Notes under the pieces: model-generated
Database searches by the model: none
The model's input: the letters and a program-made list of their open reading frames with translations, nothing else
What the model was told of the DNA's origin: nothing
Program-made: the position numbers and the translations under genes
Part shown: positions 24,102 through 33,534 of the stretch, piece by piece
Numbering within the stretch: the first letter of the stretch is position 1
How the letters are laid out: each line of letters opens with the position of its first letter
Assembly (NCBI GenBank): GCA_025560025.1
Contig: CP048486.1
Span: 1,678,001 to 1,742,000 of the forward strand
Source: Agrobacterium tumefaciens
GTDB taxonomy: Bacteria > Pseudomonadota > Alphaproteobacteria > Rhizobiales > Rhizobiaceae
Reading direction: 5' to 3'
Length of the DNA: 64,000 nt

Positions 24102-25640
24102 ATGATGGCGATCGCGCTCGAAAACATCTCTAAGCAATGGCCGGGTACGCTCGCGCTCGACAACGTTTCGATCGAGATCCGGGAAGGCCGGGTGCACGGC
24201 GTTGTCGGCGAAAACGGCGCCGGAAAATCGACCCTCATGGGTGTCTTGAGCGGTGCCGTAATGCCGACAACAGGGACATTGCGCATGGCAGGGCAGGCGA
24301 TCACTTTCGAGAACCCCGCCGTTGCGGTGGCCACCGGTGTCTCGCTCGTGTCGCAGGAGGGGAACCTGGTGCCCCACCTGACCGCCGCGGAAAATATATG
24401 CCTTGGATTTGAACCTGCCAAAGGCGGTTTCTTCATCAACAGGGGTCAGGTCGTGCGCCAGGCCGAAGAGCTGGCGCGGCAATGGTTTCCCGATACGCCC
24501 ATCCAGCTGAACCGCCGGGTGGACGAACTGCCTTACGCTGACCAGAAGGTGGTGGAGATCCTGCGGGCGCTGCATTCGCGTCCCAAGGTGCTTATTCTCG
24601 ATGAGCCGACAGCGACCCTGCCGGCCAAGCAGAAACAGAGCCTCTGGAATCTGATCCACACGCTCTCCCAGGCCGGAATGTCCGTTGTTCTGATCAGCCA
24701 CTTCCTGCAGGAAGTCATCGATCTGTCAGACGAAATCACCGTGCTTCAGGACGGGCGCAAAGTCAGCCACCTCGTCAAGAGCGACGGCGAGATCACGGAA
24801 CGGCAGCTGATTGATCTCATGCTCAACCGGGCCAAGAGAGGCGAGACCGATTATCATTTCGATACGTCGGCGATGACCAACCGGGAAAACAATCTCGGAG
24901 AAACCGTCGTGAACGTCTCGGGCTGGGCGGGAGACAATTTTTCCGTTTCGCAGATTGCGGTCCGCCGTGGCGAAATCCTCGGCCTGATCGGCCTGACGGG
25001 TTCTGGCCACTTCGAGTTCGCCCAGTCGCTGTTCGAGCCCTCTAGGGCTGCTTCCGGTCAATACGAGTTCATCGGGCGGGATGTCGGACGGGCATCCGTG
25101 CGCGACATGAAACGCGCCGGGGCGGCACTCGTGCCGGATCACCGGATGATAAATGCCATGGTGGCGGATTGGACGGTGCGGGAAAACATGTCCATGGCGG
25201 GCGTGCGCGAAACGAGCATCAAGCCATTCGGGCTTATCCAGCGGCGTCGGGAAAATGACGAGGCGCTGCGTCTGGTCAAGCGCCTCAACATCAAGACCTC
25301 CTCTGCAGAAGCAAAGATCGTCGAACTCAGCGGTGGCAACAAGCAGAAGGTCTCGGTCGCAAAATGGCTGTTCGCCGCCGAGGGACGCTATTCGCTCTTC
25401 ATTTTCCTCGAACCCACGGAGGGTGTGGATGTCGGTGCTAAACGCGAGATCCACGAACTGATCAAGAAACTGGCCGATCAGGGTGCCGCTGTCGTGGTCG
25501 CATCCAGCGACCTTCTCGAAGTCGCCTATGTGGCCGATCGCATCGTGCCGTTCCGCCAGGGCCGCAATAGCGATGAGATCGAACGCAAGGATTTCAATGA
25601 GGCGGCCTTCATCAATGCAATTGCGGGAGTGACACAATGA
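24102..25640 (+). CDS. CUT2-type sugar ABC transporter ATP-binding protein (double NBD)
   Basis: This 512-residue protein has two ATPase domains. Domain 1 has an intact Walker A (GENGAGKST, about 40-48) and Walker B (LILDEPTATLP). Domain 2 has the degenerate Walker A usual in this family (GLTGSGHFE), a good signature (LSGGNKQK, about 408-415), but an altered Walker B (FIFLEPTEGVDVG) in which the Mg-binding aspartate is leucine. The permease gene overlaps its stop by 4 bases. It energises uptake with the proteins at 23118 and 25637. Confidence 0.9.
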   Translation: MMAIALENISKQWPGTLALDNVSIEIREGRVHGVVGENGAGKSTLMGVLSGAVMPTTGTLRMAGQAITFENPAVAVATGVSLVSQEGNLVPHLTAAENICLGFEPAKGGFFINRGQVVRQAEELARQWFPDTPIQLNRRVDELPYADQKVVEILRALHSRPKVLILDEPTATLPAKQKQSLWNLIHTLSQAGMSVVLISHFLQEVIDLSDEITVLQDGRKVSHLVKSDGEITERQLIDLMLNRAKRGETDYHFDTSAMTNRENNLGETVVNVSGWAGDNFSVSQIAVRRGEILGLIGLTGSGHFEFAQSLFEPSRAASGQYEFIGRDVGRASVRDMKRAGAALVPDHRMINAMVADWTVRENMSMAGVRETSIKPFGLIQRRRENDEALRLVKRLNIKTSSAEAKIVELSGGNKQKVSVAKWLFAAEGRYSLFIFLEPTEGVDVGAKREIHELIKKLADQGAAVVVASSDLLEVAYVADRIVPFRQGRNSDEIERKDFNEAAFINAIAGVTQ

Positions 25641-26626
25641 CCATTACAGCAACCTCCGAACGGGACATCACCGTGAGAAAAATCAGCTTCGGCATGCTGG
25701 CGCAGAAATACAGCACGCTGGTCGTGCTTGTCCTGCTGTTCATCGGATTTTCGGTGGCGACGGACAGGTTTTTCACGAGCACGAACCTCGTCAACATCCT
25801 CCAGCAGATATCAATGCTGACCATTGTTGCCATCGGCCTGACATTCGGCTTTGCGGCGAAGGAAATGGACCTTTCCGTTGGCTACGTGGTTGGCCTTGCA
25901 GGTCTGCTTTGTCCGCTTCTCCTGGTCGCGGGAACGCCGATACCCCTTGCGATCCTTGCGGCGCTGGGTGCCGGTCTTGCCGTTGGACTGATCAACGCCT
26001 CGCTCGTTGTCGGCATTGGCGTCCCTTCGTTGATCGCGACACTTGCCGCGGGATCGATCCTCTGGGGCATCAACTTCATCATCTCCGGTGGACGGGCGAT
26101 CTATGGCGGAATTCCCGGCGGATATCTCGTCCTGGGTCAAGGGAAAATCGGCGCATTCTTTCCCTATCCGGCGCTGATCATGCTCCTTCTCGTCGCTTTC
26201 TCCTGGTTCGTCATGGAGCGCACGACCTTTGGGCGTTACCTCTATGCGGTCGGCGGCAACGCCCGCGCAGCCGAACTGTCCGGCATCAACGTCAGATCCT
26301 ATCGGGTCTATGGCCTTGCCCTGAGTTCGTTCTTTGCGGCGATCTCCGGAATCATCCTGTCGGCACGACTCGGATCGGGCCAGCCCAATGGCGGTGAGAC
26401 CTATCTTCTCGACGGCCTTGCGGCAGTCTTCATCGGCATGACGATGCTGCGTCCCGGTACGGCTACGGTCATGGGAACGTTCTTCGGCGCGCTGCTCATC
26501 GGCATCATGAATAACGGCCTCAACCTGATGGGCATGGACACATATATCCAGAGCATCGTCAAAGGCGTGATCATTGTCATTGCCGTTTCCATCGTGTCCC
26601 GTTCGACCAAGTTGAGGCTTCTCTGA
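25637..26626 (+). CDS. CUT2-type sugar ABC transporter permease
   Basis: This 329-residue RbsC-like permease has about eight to ten hydrophobic segments, for example TLVVLVLLFIGFSVA and LTIVAIGLTFGFAAKEMDLSVG. The cytoplasmic motif VGGNARAAELSGIN (about 210-223) is conserved in the family. Its ATG overlaps the ATPase stop. The 121-base gap to the next gene holds no other gene. Confidence 0.92.
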   Translation: MTITATSERDITVRKISFGMLAQKYSTLVVLVLLFIGFSVATDRFFTSTNLVNILQQISMLTIVAIGLTFGFAAKEMDLSVGYVVGLAGLLCPLLLVAGTPIPLAILAALGAGLAVGLINASLVVGIGVPSLIATLAAGSILWGINFIISGGRAIYGGIPGGYLVLGQGKIGAFFPYPALIMLLLVAFSWFVMERTTFGRYLYAVGGNARAAELSGINVRSYRVYGLALSSFFAAISGIILSARLGSGQPNGGETYLLDGLAAVFIGMTMLRPGTATVMGTFFGALLIGIMNNGLNLMGMDTYIQSIVKGVIIVIAVSIVSRSTKLRLL

Positions 26627-26747
26627 TTGGTCGCCGGCCGATGCGAATGCTGTCCGCCATCCTGCAATGGTCCTGCTTGACTGCTCTTCATGCCTTTGTT
26701 GCATTGTGCCTGTCACAGCGCCGCAGAGTGCAACGGAGGAGACTGCA

Positions 26748-27536
26748 ATGGATCTGAAACTGACGGACAAGGTTGTTATCGTGACCGGTGCGAGTTCGGG
26801 CATAGGGTTTGAGACGGCCAAGAGCTTCTTGTCAGAGGGAGCATTCGTCGTCGGCGTCAGTCGGGACATGCAGCCGCTTGCCGCGGTGGCTGATCCCGAC
26901 CGCTGCGCCACGATCGAACTGGATCTTGCCGTGCGGGGTTCGGAGGCCGTGGTTGCTGCCCATGCTTTGGAACGTTTCGGCCGGATCGACATCCTGTTCA
27001 ACAATGCCGGGATATGCCCGACGCGAACAGGATTCCTCGATGTAAGCGATGATGACTGGGACGAGACGCTCAACCTCAATCTGGGTGGCTATATTCGCAT
27101 GTCGCGTGCAGTTTTGCCCACCATGTTGCAACAGGGAAAGGGTGTCATCGTTCATTGCGGGTCGGAGGCCGGGCGCATGCCGCATCCGCTCCTTCCGGAT
27201 TATAGTACCTCGAAGGCCGCCATAACCCTGCTTTCGAAAGCACTGGCCCGTGAGTTTACATCCCAGGGTGTTCGTTCCAACGTGGTTGCGCCTGCGCATA
27301 TTCGCACTGAACTCTGGGACCGGCCCGGCGGTTTTCTGCATGCGCTTGCGGAGCGCTACGGGACATCGCCCGACGCCGCGGTCAAGGCATTTTTGCAGGA
27401 GGCCCGGCTGCCGGCGGGGCGACTTGGTACAGTGGCGGATGTTGCCTCCGCGGTTCTGTATCTCGCATCAGAACTCTCCGATTTCATCAGTGGCGACGTC
27501 ATCAACGTCGATGGTGGTGTGCTGCCCACCACATGA
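26748..27536 (+). CDS. Short-chain dehydrogenase/reductase
   Basis: This 262-residue classical SDR has GASSGIG (about 14-20), NNAG (about 85), catalytic serine in HCGSEAG and YSTSK (about 150-154). The ATG at 26748 follows CGGAGGAGACTGCA. It is the third SDR in this module and lies directly behind the sugar permease, so it probably acts on the same imported compound or a later intermediate. Confidence 0.88.
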   Translation: MDLKLTDKVVIVTGASSGIGFETAKSFLSEGAFVVGVSRDMQPLAAVADPDRCATIELDLAVRGSEAVVAAHALERFGRIDILFNNAGICPTRTGFLDVSDDDWDETLNLNLGGYIRMSRAVLPTMLQQGKGVIVHCGSEAGRMPHPLLPDYSTSKAAITLLSKALAREFTSQGVRSNVVAPAHIRTELWDRPGGFLHALAERYGTSPDAAVKAFLQEARLPAGRLGTVADVASAVLYLASELSDFISGDVINVDGGVLPTT

Positions 27537-27559
27537 GATCAAACCCAAGAGGAAACGCC

Positions 27560-27949
27560 ATGACGAACTTGGCTACCGATAAGCACATCAGCGATCTGCA
27601 AAGGGAGTTCGCTGAAGCTCAAACCAACGGAAATGTTGGGCAGGTTCTTGAGACCGAGACAAATGACGTCCGGATATGGAAAATACGTCTCAAGCCAGGC
27701 GAGCGCGTCGGCTATCACCGGCACGTATTGAATTATTTCTGGGTCGCGGTGACGTCAGGAAAATCGCGTTCCCGGCTGTCCACGGGGGAAATAGTGGAGA
27801 CAGAATATAGTCCGGGCGATTGCAGGTATTTCAGTTTCGGGGCCGGCCAGCATATGATCCATGACCTCACGAATATCGGTGACACCGATCTCATCTTTAC
27901 GACCGTGGAGTTGAAAGGGTCAGCCAACCCGCCATTGGCGTTGAAATGA
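27560..27949 (+). CDS. Cupin-domain protein
   Basis: This 129-residue single-cupin protein has GERVGYHRHVLNYFWV (about 44-59) with the histidine pair of cupin motif 1, and GAGQHMIHDL (about 94-103) with motif 2 histidines. AAGAGGAAACGCC precedes the ATG, 24 bases after the SDR stop, so it ends that operon. Such proteins bind a metal and act as isomerases, dioxygenases or sugar/acid sensors; the reaction is not evident. Confidence 0.82.
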   Translation: MTNLATDKHISDLQREFAEAQTNGNVGQVLETETNDVRIWKIRLKPGERVGYHRHVLNYFWVAVTSGKSRSRLSTGEIVETEYSPGDCRYFSFGAGQHMIHDLTNIGDTDLIFTTVELKGSANPPLALK

Positions 27950-28038
27950 GCTGGGTTTGGGACCATCCTCCATCTTCGGTCGGGCGTCGTTGTTGGTGCT
28001 TTTGTCCGGCCAGATCGCACTAGCCAAAGATAAAAATA

Positions 28039-28060
28039 TAATGCATCATATATCATGCAT
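28039..28060. promoter_or_regulatory. GntR operator, type 2, site A
   Basis: AATGCAT-CATATATC-ATGCATT is an inverted repeat with core ATCATATATCAT (28044-28055), 70 bases before the GabD-like gene. The same core occurs exactly at 32638 and 39320 (opposite orientation) and with one mismatch at 43235. No other regulator gene of matching position is nearer than the GntR encoded at 40862-41545. Confidence 0.65.
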
Positions 28061-28129
28061 TATTAAATGCTCGATATTTGGCGGATGTAAAGCCGCGAAG
28101 CTACCACAGGAATACTGGAGATCAGTCCA

Positions 28130-29581
28130 ATGCAACTAAAAGACCTGACATTGTTCCGGCAGGCGGCATATGTCGCCGGCGAATGGATCGAGGCGAATGC
28201 TACGGCCATCGCCGTGACGAACCCCGCGACGGGTGAGGTGATCGGCCACGTGCCGAAGCTCGGCGCGGCCGAGACGAAGACGGCGATTGCTGCGGCGGAG
28301 AAAGCCCAGAGGGAATGGGCTGCCCGCACCGCAAAGGAACGCGCCGGCATTCTGCGGAAATGGTTTGAACTGATGATGGCGAACCAGGACGATCTGGGCC
28401 GTATACTCACTGCGGAGCAGGGCAAGCCGCTTGCGGAAGCCAAAGGCGAAATCGCATATGGCGCGAGTTTCATCGAATGGTTTGCCGAAGAAGCGCGCCG
28501 CATCTATGGCGACATCGTTCCGGGGCACCAGAAGGACAAGCGCATCCTGGTCCTGAAGCAGCCGATTGGAGTCGTTGCGGCGGTCACGCCGTGGAACTTC
28601 CCGAATGCGATGATTACCCGCAAGGCAGGCCCAGCCTTTGCGGCCGGCTGCGCCATGGTGCTGAAGCCGGCAAGCCAGACCCCCTTCTCGGCGATTGCGC
28701 TGGCGGTTCTCGGCGAACGCGCTGGTCTGCCCCCGGGTCTCTTTTCGGTTGTGACCGGCTCGGCACGCGAGATCGGGGCGGAGATGACAGCTAATCCAAT
28801 CGTGCGGAAGCTGACTTTCACCGGTTCGACCGAGGTGGGTGCGGAGCTTTACCGGCAGTCGGCCCCGACCATCAAGAAGCTCGGTCTGGAACTCGGCGGC
28901 AATGCGCCCTTCATCGTCTTTGATGATGCCGATCTTGATGAGGCGGTGGAAGGCGCGTTGATTGCCAAATTCCGGAACAATGGCCAGACCTGCGTCTGCG
29001 CAAACCGGCTTTACGTCCAGGACGGCGTCTACGATGCCTTTGCGGAAAAGCTCGCAAAAGCGGTTGGCGGCCTCAAGACCGGTAATGGTTTCGACGAGGG
29101 CGTTGTGCTCGGGCCGCTCATCGACGACGCGGCGTTGAAGAAGGTAGAGGAGCATGTCAACGATGCGCTCTCCAAGGGGGCCAGAGTTCTTCAGGGCGGC
29201 AGGCAGCATCGTCTGGGCGGAACGTTCTATGAAGCCACCGTGCTTGCCGACGTCACGAAGGACATGGCGGTGGCCACCGAGGAGACTTTCGGCCCGGTTG
29301 CGCCGCTCTTCCGTTTCGCGCACGAAGCCGATGTGATCGCCCAGGCGAATGACACGGAGTTCGGCCTCGCATCCTATTTCTATGCGAAGAATCTCGCCCG
29401 TGTTTTCCGGGTAGCAGAGGCGCTGGAATATGGGATGGTGGGTGTCAATACGGGGCTCATTTCGACGGCGGAAGCACCCTTCGGAGGCGTAAAATCGTCG
29501 GGTCTGGGCCGTGAAGGTTCGAAATACGGTATCGATGACTTCGTCGAGATCAAATACGTCTGCCTCGGTGGCGTCGCCTGA
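28130..29581 (+). CDS. gabD: NAD(P)-dependent aldehyde dehydrogenase, succinate-semialdehyde dehydrogenase-like
   Basis: This 483-residue aldehyde dehydrogenase has [20 protein letters not shown] (about 155-174), the general-base block [16 protein letters not shown] (about 252-267) and the nucleophile in [11 protein letters not shown] (about 283-293). Length and sequence closely match GabD-type succinate/glutarate-semialdehyde dehydrogenases. It stands alone behind operator site A, at one edge of the second GntR regulon. Its true aldehyde may be a product of that pathway rather than succinate semialdehyde. Confidence 0.88.
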   Translation: MQLKDLTLFRQAAYVAGEWIEANATAIAVTNPATGEVIGHVPKLGAAETKTAIAAAEKAQREWAARTAKERAGILRKWFELMMANQDDLGRILTAEQGKPLAEAKGEIAYGASFIEWFAEEARRIYGDIVPGHQKDKRILVLKQPIGVVAAVTPWNFPNAMITRKAGPAFAAGCAMVLKPASQTPFSAIALAVLGERAGLPPGLFSVVTGSAREIGAEMTANPIVRKLTFTGSTEVGAELYRQSAPTIKKLGLELGGNAPFIVFDDADLDEAVEGALIAKFRNNGQTCVCANRLYVQDGVYDAFAEKLAKAVGGLKTGNGFDEGVVLGPLIDDAALKKVEEHVNDALSKGARVLQGGRQHRLGGTFYEATVLADVTKDMAVATEETFGPVAPLFRFAHEADVIAQANDTEFGLASYFYAKNLARVFRVAEALEYGMVGVNTGLISTAEAPFGGVKSSGLGREGSKYGIDDFVEIKYVCLGGVA

Positions 29582-29634
29582 GCGACGCCAGACTGGGATT
29601 TCCCTGATGGCAGGAGTTTGCTCTTCCGGTTCTG

Positions 29635-29670
29635 AATGGCTGCCTGACCTAACGGTCGGGTGGCCATTTT
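29635..29670 (+). terminator. Terminator after the GabD-like gene
   Basis: Arms 29635-29649 and 29654-29668 pair over 15 bases with three G-U pairs around a TAAC loop and end in TTTT. It lies in the convergent gap 29582-29785, which holds no gene. Confidence 0.75.
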
Positions 29671-29785
29671 CCTATCGGGGCAACGTTGGCGGCCTATTGC
29701 CGTGAGATTGGGAGTGAAACGCTCGAAGCGGCGATTGTCGTGCGCCGCTTCGATAATGTCGTGGGTATGGTGCAGGCGCCGTCCG

Positions 29786-30760
29786 CTAGAGGACGACCAC
29801 CCGATTGCCCGGGTTCGGCCCCGCTTTCAGGCGTGAAAGTGCAGCGGGCAAATCCTCAAAATTCGCTGTTTCGATAAGCTGAGGATCGAAGGTTCCTTCG
29901 CAGATTTGGCGTGCCATTGCGGCGCCGGCTGCGACCAGCCGTCCCCATTGATGATCGCATGCATGGGCGTGCATCGCGTTGAGGCCGACTTCATGCAGTG
30001 AGATCGTTGTGGAGAAAGCGGGAAGCGGCGCTGCTTCCTGCCGGTCCTGAATGCAGACAAGATGACCATTCGCCGTCAAAAGCGGCGCAAGGCTGGTGGC
30101 GTGAGCGCCGCTCACCATATCGAACACCGCATGGATTGGCTGATGCAGCACCCGCTCCCTGAAGTCACTCTTCCAATGTTCGTTGTGATAATTTGTGACG
30201 GTCGCTGCGCCGAGTTTCAGCAGGCGGTTTGCCTGTGCGGCAGAGGCGACCGCATGGACGACCCAGCCTTTGTCGCGCGCGAGCTGGAGCAAAGCGCCGC
30301 CGACGGCTCCGGAGGCGCCGGTGACGAGCACATGGGCTCCGGGCCAGAGCGGCACCTTGTCGATGGCCTGCTGTGCGGTGAGACCAGGGCAGGGAATTGC
30401 GGCGGCTGCGGCGAAGGGCAGGCTTGCCGGCAGGGGAATGGCCGCGCGCGCGGGGATAACCGTGTATTCAGCAAACGAACCGGGACGTGTGAGGTCGTTG
30501 TGATAGGCGACGCGTGCGCCGACCGCGATGTGACTGACATCTTTCCCGACTTCTTCTACTTCGCCGGCCCCGTCGACGCCGGGAATATGCGGCCACGTCC
30601 AGGCGTCATGGCCCCAGAGTATGAATTTCCAGTCGACGGGGTTGAGACCGATCGCCCGGTTGCGGACGAGCAGTTCACCGCGCCCGGGACGCGGCTTTGG
30701 CATTTCGCGTAATTGCAGGACGTTCAGGTCGCCGGTTATGTCGTGAACCCAAGCTTTCAT
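29786..30760 (-). CDS. Zinc-free MDR / quinone oxidoreductase-like alcohol dehydrogenase
   Basis: This 324-residue medium-chain dehydrogenase/reductase has the NADPH loop VLVTGASGAVGGALLQLA (about 143-160) of the quinone-oxidoreductase branch. It lacks the cysteine cluster and catalytic-zinc ligands of true zinc alcohol dehydrogenases. It probably reduces an activated carbonyl or enone. It is the last gene of a three-gene minus-strand unit with the SDR (30771) and the GldA-like gene (31515). Confidence 0.87.
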   Translation of the reverse strand: MKAWVHDITGDLNVLQLREMPKPRPGRGELLVRNRAIGLNPVDWKFILWGHDAWTWPHIPGVDGAGEVEEVGKDVSHIAVGARVAYHNDLTRPGSFAEYTVIPARAAIPLPASLPFAAAAAIPCPGLTAQQAIDKVPLWPGAHVLVTGASGAVGGALLQLARDKGWVVHAVASAAQANRLLKLGAATVTNYHNEHWKSDFRERVLHQPIHAVFDMVSGAHATSLAPLLTANGHLVCIQDRQEAAPLPAFSTTISLHEVGLNAMHAHACDHQWGRLVAAGAAMARQICEGTFDPQLIETANFEDLPAALSRLKAGPNPGNRVVVL

Positions 30761-30770
30761 TTTTTACCCC

Positions 30771-31484
30771 TCAGCAGATTGAATAGCCGCCGTCGATCGG
30801 AATCATCGCGCCGGTCACATAACCCGCGTCGGGCGACAGAAGGAAACGGACGACAGATGCGACTTCGGCGGGTTTGGCCCAGCGTCCCATCGGAATGCGG
30901 GCACCGATACGTTCGGCGCGTGCCGCGTCGGTCCGCGCATTTTCCGAGATACGGGTCTCCACCCATCCCGGCGCGATTGAATTCACCCGAATGCCGCGTC
31001 CGGCCCAGGCGACCGCCTGTGACCGGGTCATCGCGGCGACGGCGCCCTTGCTCGCCGTGTAGGCCGGGGCGCCCGGGGAGCCGAAGATCGCCCACATCGA
31101 GGCAACATTGACGACGGCGCCACCGGCGGCCTGCAGCCGGTCGAGCAGGGCGGCGGAGAATGCAAAGCCGGCGGTGACATTGACGCGCATGACCTGTTCG
31201 AAGGCGTCGGTCTCCCATTCCTGCTGGTGGCGCAGCATGCCGGCGCAGTTTACGAGGCCAGCGACGGGCTGTCCCTGCGGCAGTGCCGCGATACTTGCCT
31301 TGGTGTCGGTCAGGTCCACCTTGTGAAAGGCGATTGCAGCGCTCAGATCCGCATCGCGATCCAGCCCCAGCGCGATGACCTGATAGCCGCTCTCGGCGAG
31401 AAGTTCCGCCACGGCCCGGCCAATGCCGGTTCCGCCGCCGGTCACCACCGCAAGGGGTTTTGTCTGGTCTTCATTGGGCATCAT
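30771..31484 (-). CDS. Short-chain dehydrogenase/reductase
   Basis: This 237-residue SDR has GGGTGIG (about 16-22), NCAG (about 79-82), catalytic serine (VASMWAIFGS) and YTASK (about 140-144), and ends VTGAMIPIDGGYSIC. It lies 30 bases after the GldA-like gene and 10 before the MDR gene. Co-occurrence of three different dehydrogenases in one unit suggests stepwise oxidation or isomerisation of a polyol or ketose. Confidence 0.88.
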   Translation of the reverse strand: MMPNEDQTKPLAVVTGGGTGIGRAVAELLAESGYQVIALGLDRDADLSAAIAFHKVDLTDTKASIAALPQGQPVAGLVNCAGMLRHQQEWETDAFEQVMRVNVTAGFAFSAALLDRLQAAGGAVVNVASMWAIFGSPGAPAYTASKGAVAAMTRSQAVAWAGRGIRVNSIAPGWVETRISENARTDAARAERIGARIPMGRWAKPAEVASVVRFLLSPDAGYVTGAMIPIDGGYSIC

Positions 31485-31514
31485 GTGCTCCTGCCTTTTC
31501 TGTTTGATCTAGCG

Positions 31515-32612
31515 TCATGCGTTCTCGACCGATTGCATTGCCTCCACGAGGTCCTCGACCGTGAGCGGACGCGGGAAATTCAGCATGTGAGGTACGGTGA
31601 TGGATGCCTGAGCGACGGCGAGAAACTGGTCCCGGGTGATGGGTTGTCCGGCAAGCGCACGCAGGCTGAGAGGCAGTCCCGTATGCCGGTAAAGGGCGGC
31701 AATAGCCGGTGGCAATGCCTCACCCAGAAGCTGATGGTGAACCAGAAGCCCATAGGCGACCTGAAATCCATGCGGTTTCGCATTGACGCCCGGTACATGC
31801 GGCAGGCCGCGGGTGAGCGCGTGGGGAACGGAGAGACCGCCGCTTTCAAAACCGAGCCCCGCCATCAGTATCATCGCCTCAACGGCCGCGTCGAAAGCCT
31901 CTGTCGGCACACCCGAACCCGCCGCATCGAAAGCGGCAATGCCGTGCGTTACGAGTGTGTCGTAACAATGGGTGGCGATCACGCCTGAAAGGCGGGTCGG
32001 CCGGGCGCGGAACATGGTGGTGCCGCAACCGCCCGCGCAGGCGAGCGCCTCGGCCTTCTTCGACAGGGCGTCGCCCAATCCGGCTGCGAACATGGACTTC
32101 GGCGCTCCTGCCAGCAACGCGGTATCGACGATGACAAAATCCGGATTACGTTTCAGGTGCCTCACTTCAAGGAGGAGGTCGTTGGTGTCATAAAGCACGT
32201 AGTTCTTGCTTGTCGGTGCATCATTGGAGGCGACGGTCGGTACGGTGATCAGCTTGATGTCGCGCTCGCCCGCCAGTGCCTTGCCGGCATCGATGGCGCG
32301 ACCGCCACCCGCAGCGATGACGATTTCAGGTGTGTTTTCGCCGAGCGCGGCAGAAAGCCGCTGCGCGGTCTCTATACCGATCTGGCCTTCGAACGACAGG
32401 ATCACCATGGAAACGCCGGCCTTTTCCAGGGATTGGCGAAAGATGTCTTCAACGAGAGGGAGGACGTGAACGTCTGCAACGAGGACGGCGCTTTTTCCGA
32501 TCTGCGCGGCGAAGCCGCCGATCCGGTCGAGGATCTTTCGGCCCTGGACATAACGCGACGGCGCGCCGAAGACTTTGAGTTGGTTGTCGAAAATAGTTAA
32601 GGGATCAGACAT
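31515..32612 (-). CDS. Iron/zinc-containing alcohol dehydrogenase, glycerol-dehydrogenase (GldA)-like
   Basis: This 365-residue protein matches the GldA group. It shows an NAD-binding glycine block (IVIAAGGGRAIDAGK, about 97-111), PTVASNDAPTS (about 121-131) and likely metal ligands in AAGLGDALSKKAEA (Asp, about 172) and SVPHALTRGL...AKPHGFQVAYG (two His, about 255 and 271). Family enzymes interconvert glycerol-like polyols and ketones. It leads the minus-strand unit directly behind operator site B. Confidence 0.88.
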   Translation of the reverse strand: MSDPLTIFDNQLKVFGAPSRYVQGRKILDRIGGFAAQIGKSAVLVADVHVLPLVEDIFRQSLEKAGVSMVILSFEGQIGIETAQRLSAALGENTPEIVIAAGGGRAIDAGKALAGERDIKLITVPTVASNDAPTSKNYVLYDTNDLLLEVRHLKRNPDFVIVDTALLAGAPKSMFAAGLGDALSKKAEALACAGGCGTTMFRARPTRLSGVIATHCYDTLVTHGIAAFDAAGSGVPTEAFDAAVEAMILMAGLGFESGGLSVPHALTRGLPHVPGVNAKPHGFQVAYGLLVHHQLLGEALPPAIAALYRHTGLPLSLRALAGQPITRDQFLAVAQASITVPHMLNFPRPLTVEDLVEAMQSVENA

Positions 32613-32637
32613 TTTTGCTCTCAGACAATTTTCATAT

Positions 32638-32649
32638 ATGATATATGAT
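32638..32649. promoter_or_regulatory. GntR operator, type 2, site B
   Basis: ATGATATATGAT is the reverse complement of the site-A core. It is extended to CATATATGATATATGATTG and lies between the divergent GldA-like and AroE-like genes, where one site can control both. Confidence 0.7.
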
Positions 32650-32696
32650 TGTTTGGAAGGCGCAAGCGTCTTGTCGCCGTTTTAAGGAAGAACCGC

Positions 32697-33479
32697 ATGA
32701 TTTCCGGAAAAACCCGTTTCGTCCCGTTGCTCGCCCACCCCGCTCAACATGTCCGCACGCCGTCACGTTTTAATGCTGAGTGCGAACGGCAGGGGCTGGA
32801 TATGATCATGGTGCCGCTTGATGTGCGGCCCGACATGCTGGACCAGACGGTCGCCAGCTTCCGGGCAATTGCGAATATTGCCGGCATGGTGATCACCATT
32901 CCACACAAGGCTTCCGCCGCGAGGCTCTGCGACCGGAGAGTTGGGGCTGCCACTCTTGTCGATGCCTGCAACATCATTCGCCGGGAAGCGGACGGCAGCC
33001 TCACTGGCGGTATGTTCGATGGTGAGGGTTTCGTCGCCGGGCTTCGCCATCAGGGGCATGATCCGGCGGGTTTTCGCACGCTGCTCATCGGTGCCGGCGG
33101 AGCGGCGAGCGGTGTGGGACATGCTCTTCTCGGGGCTGGCGTCATGGACCTTACAATCGCAAACCGCTCGCTTCACAAGGCCGAACATCTGGCAAGACAG
33201 CTTGCAAGCGCCTTCCCGGATGCCAGCGTGGTGGCGGCTGCGGCGGATCCGGCGGGCTATGACCTTGTTGTCAACGGCACGGCGCTGGGCATGCATGAGA
33301 ACGACGCCCTGCCCATCGATGTCGACAGGCTCGATAAAGGCACTGTCGTCGCTGAAGTGGTGATGCAACCTGACATGACGCCTCTGTTGATCGCGGCTGA
33401 AAAGCGGGGATGCCACATACATAAGGGTATCCACATGATCGAGCAGCAGGTGCGCCTGCTTGTTGATTTCCTCAAGTGA
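32697..33479 (+). CDS. Shikimate-dehydrogenase-family (AroE-like) oxidoreductase with altered substrate site
   Basis: This 260-residue protein has the AroE fold: catalytic lysine in ITIPHK (about 62-67), DGEGF (about 104-108) and the NADP loop IGAGGAASGVGHALL (about 124-138). In true shikimate dehydrogenases the amino-terminal HSxSP motif holds the carboxylate; here it reads HVRTP, so both serines are lost. It is therefore probably not part of aromatic biosynthesis but a catabolic dehydrogenase for another hydroxy acid or cyclic polyol. The ATG at 32697 follows AAGGAAGAACCGC; a TTG 48 bases upstream falls in the operator. Confidence 0.82.
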   Translation: MISGKTRFVPLLAHPAQHVRTPSRFNAECERQGLDMIMVPLDVRPDMLDQTVASFRAIANIAGMVITIPHKASAARLCDRRVGAATLVDACNIIRREADGSLTGGMFDGEGFVAGLRHQGHDPAGFRTLLIGAGGAASGVGHALLGAGVMDLTIANRSLHKAEHLARQLASAFPDASVVAAAADPAGYDLVVNGTALGMHENDALPIDVDRLDKGTVVAEVVMQPDMTPLLIAAEKRGCHIHKGIHMIEQQVRLLVDFLK

Positions 33480-33482
33480 CGC

Positions 33483-33515
33483 AAAAAAGGTCCGCATCGA
33501 CTTGCGATGCGGACC
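33483..33515 (-). terminator. Terminator of the transketolase/ABC operon
   Basis: GGTCCGCATCG (33489-33499) and CGATGCGGACC (33505-33515) form an 11-base stem. The six As at 33483-33488 become a U-run on the minus strand. It is 20 bases beyond the permease stop and also lies just after the AroE-like stop. Confidence 0.85.
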
Positions 33516-33534
33516 AGGTGCGGCGCCTGGGAGG

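Noticed and set aside
23466..29323. Long antisense frames opposite the sugar ABC, SDR and aldehyde-dehydrogenase genes (for example 23466-24701, 25811-27079, 28136-29323)
   Set aside because: They span several well-supported genes, lack ribosome sites and show no family motif.
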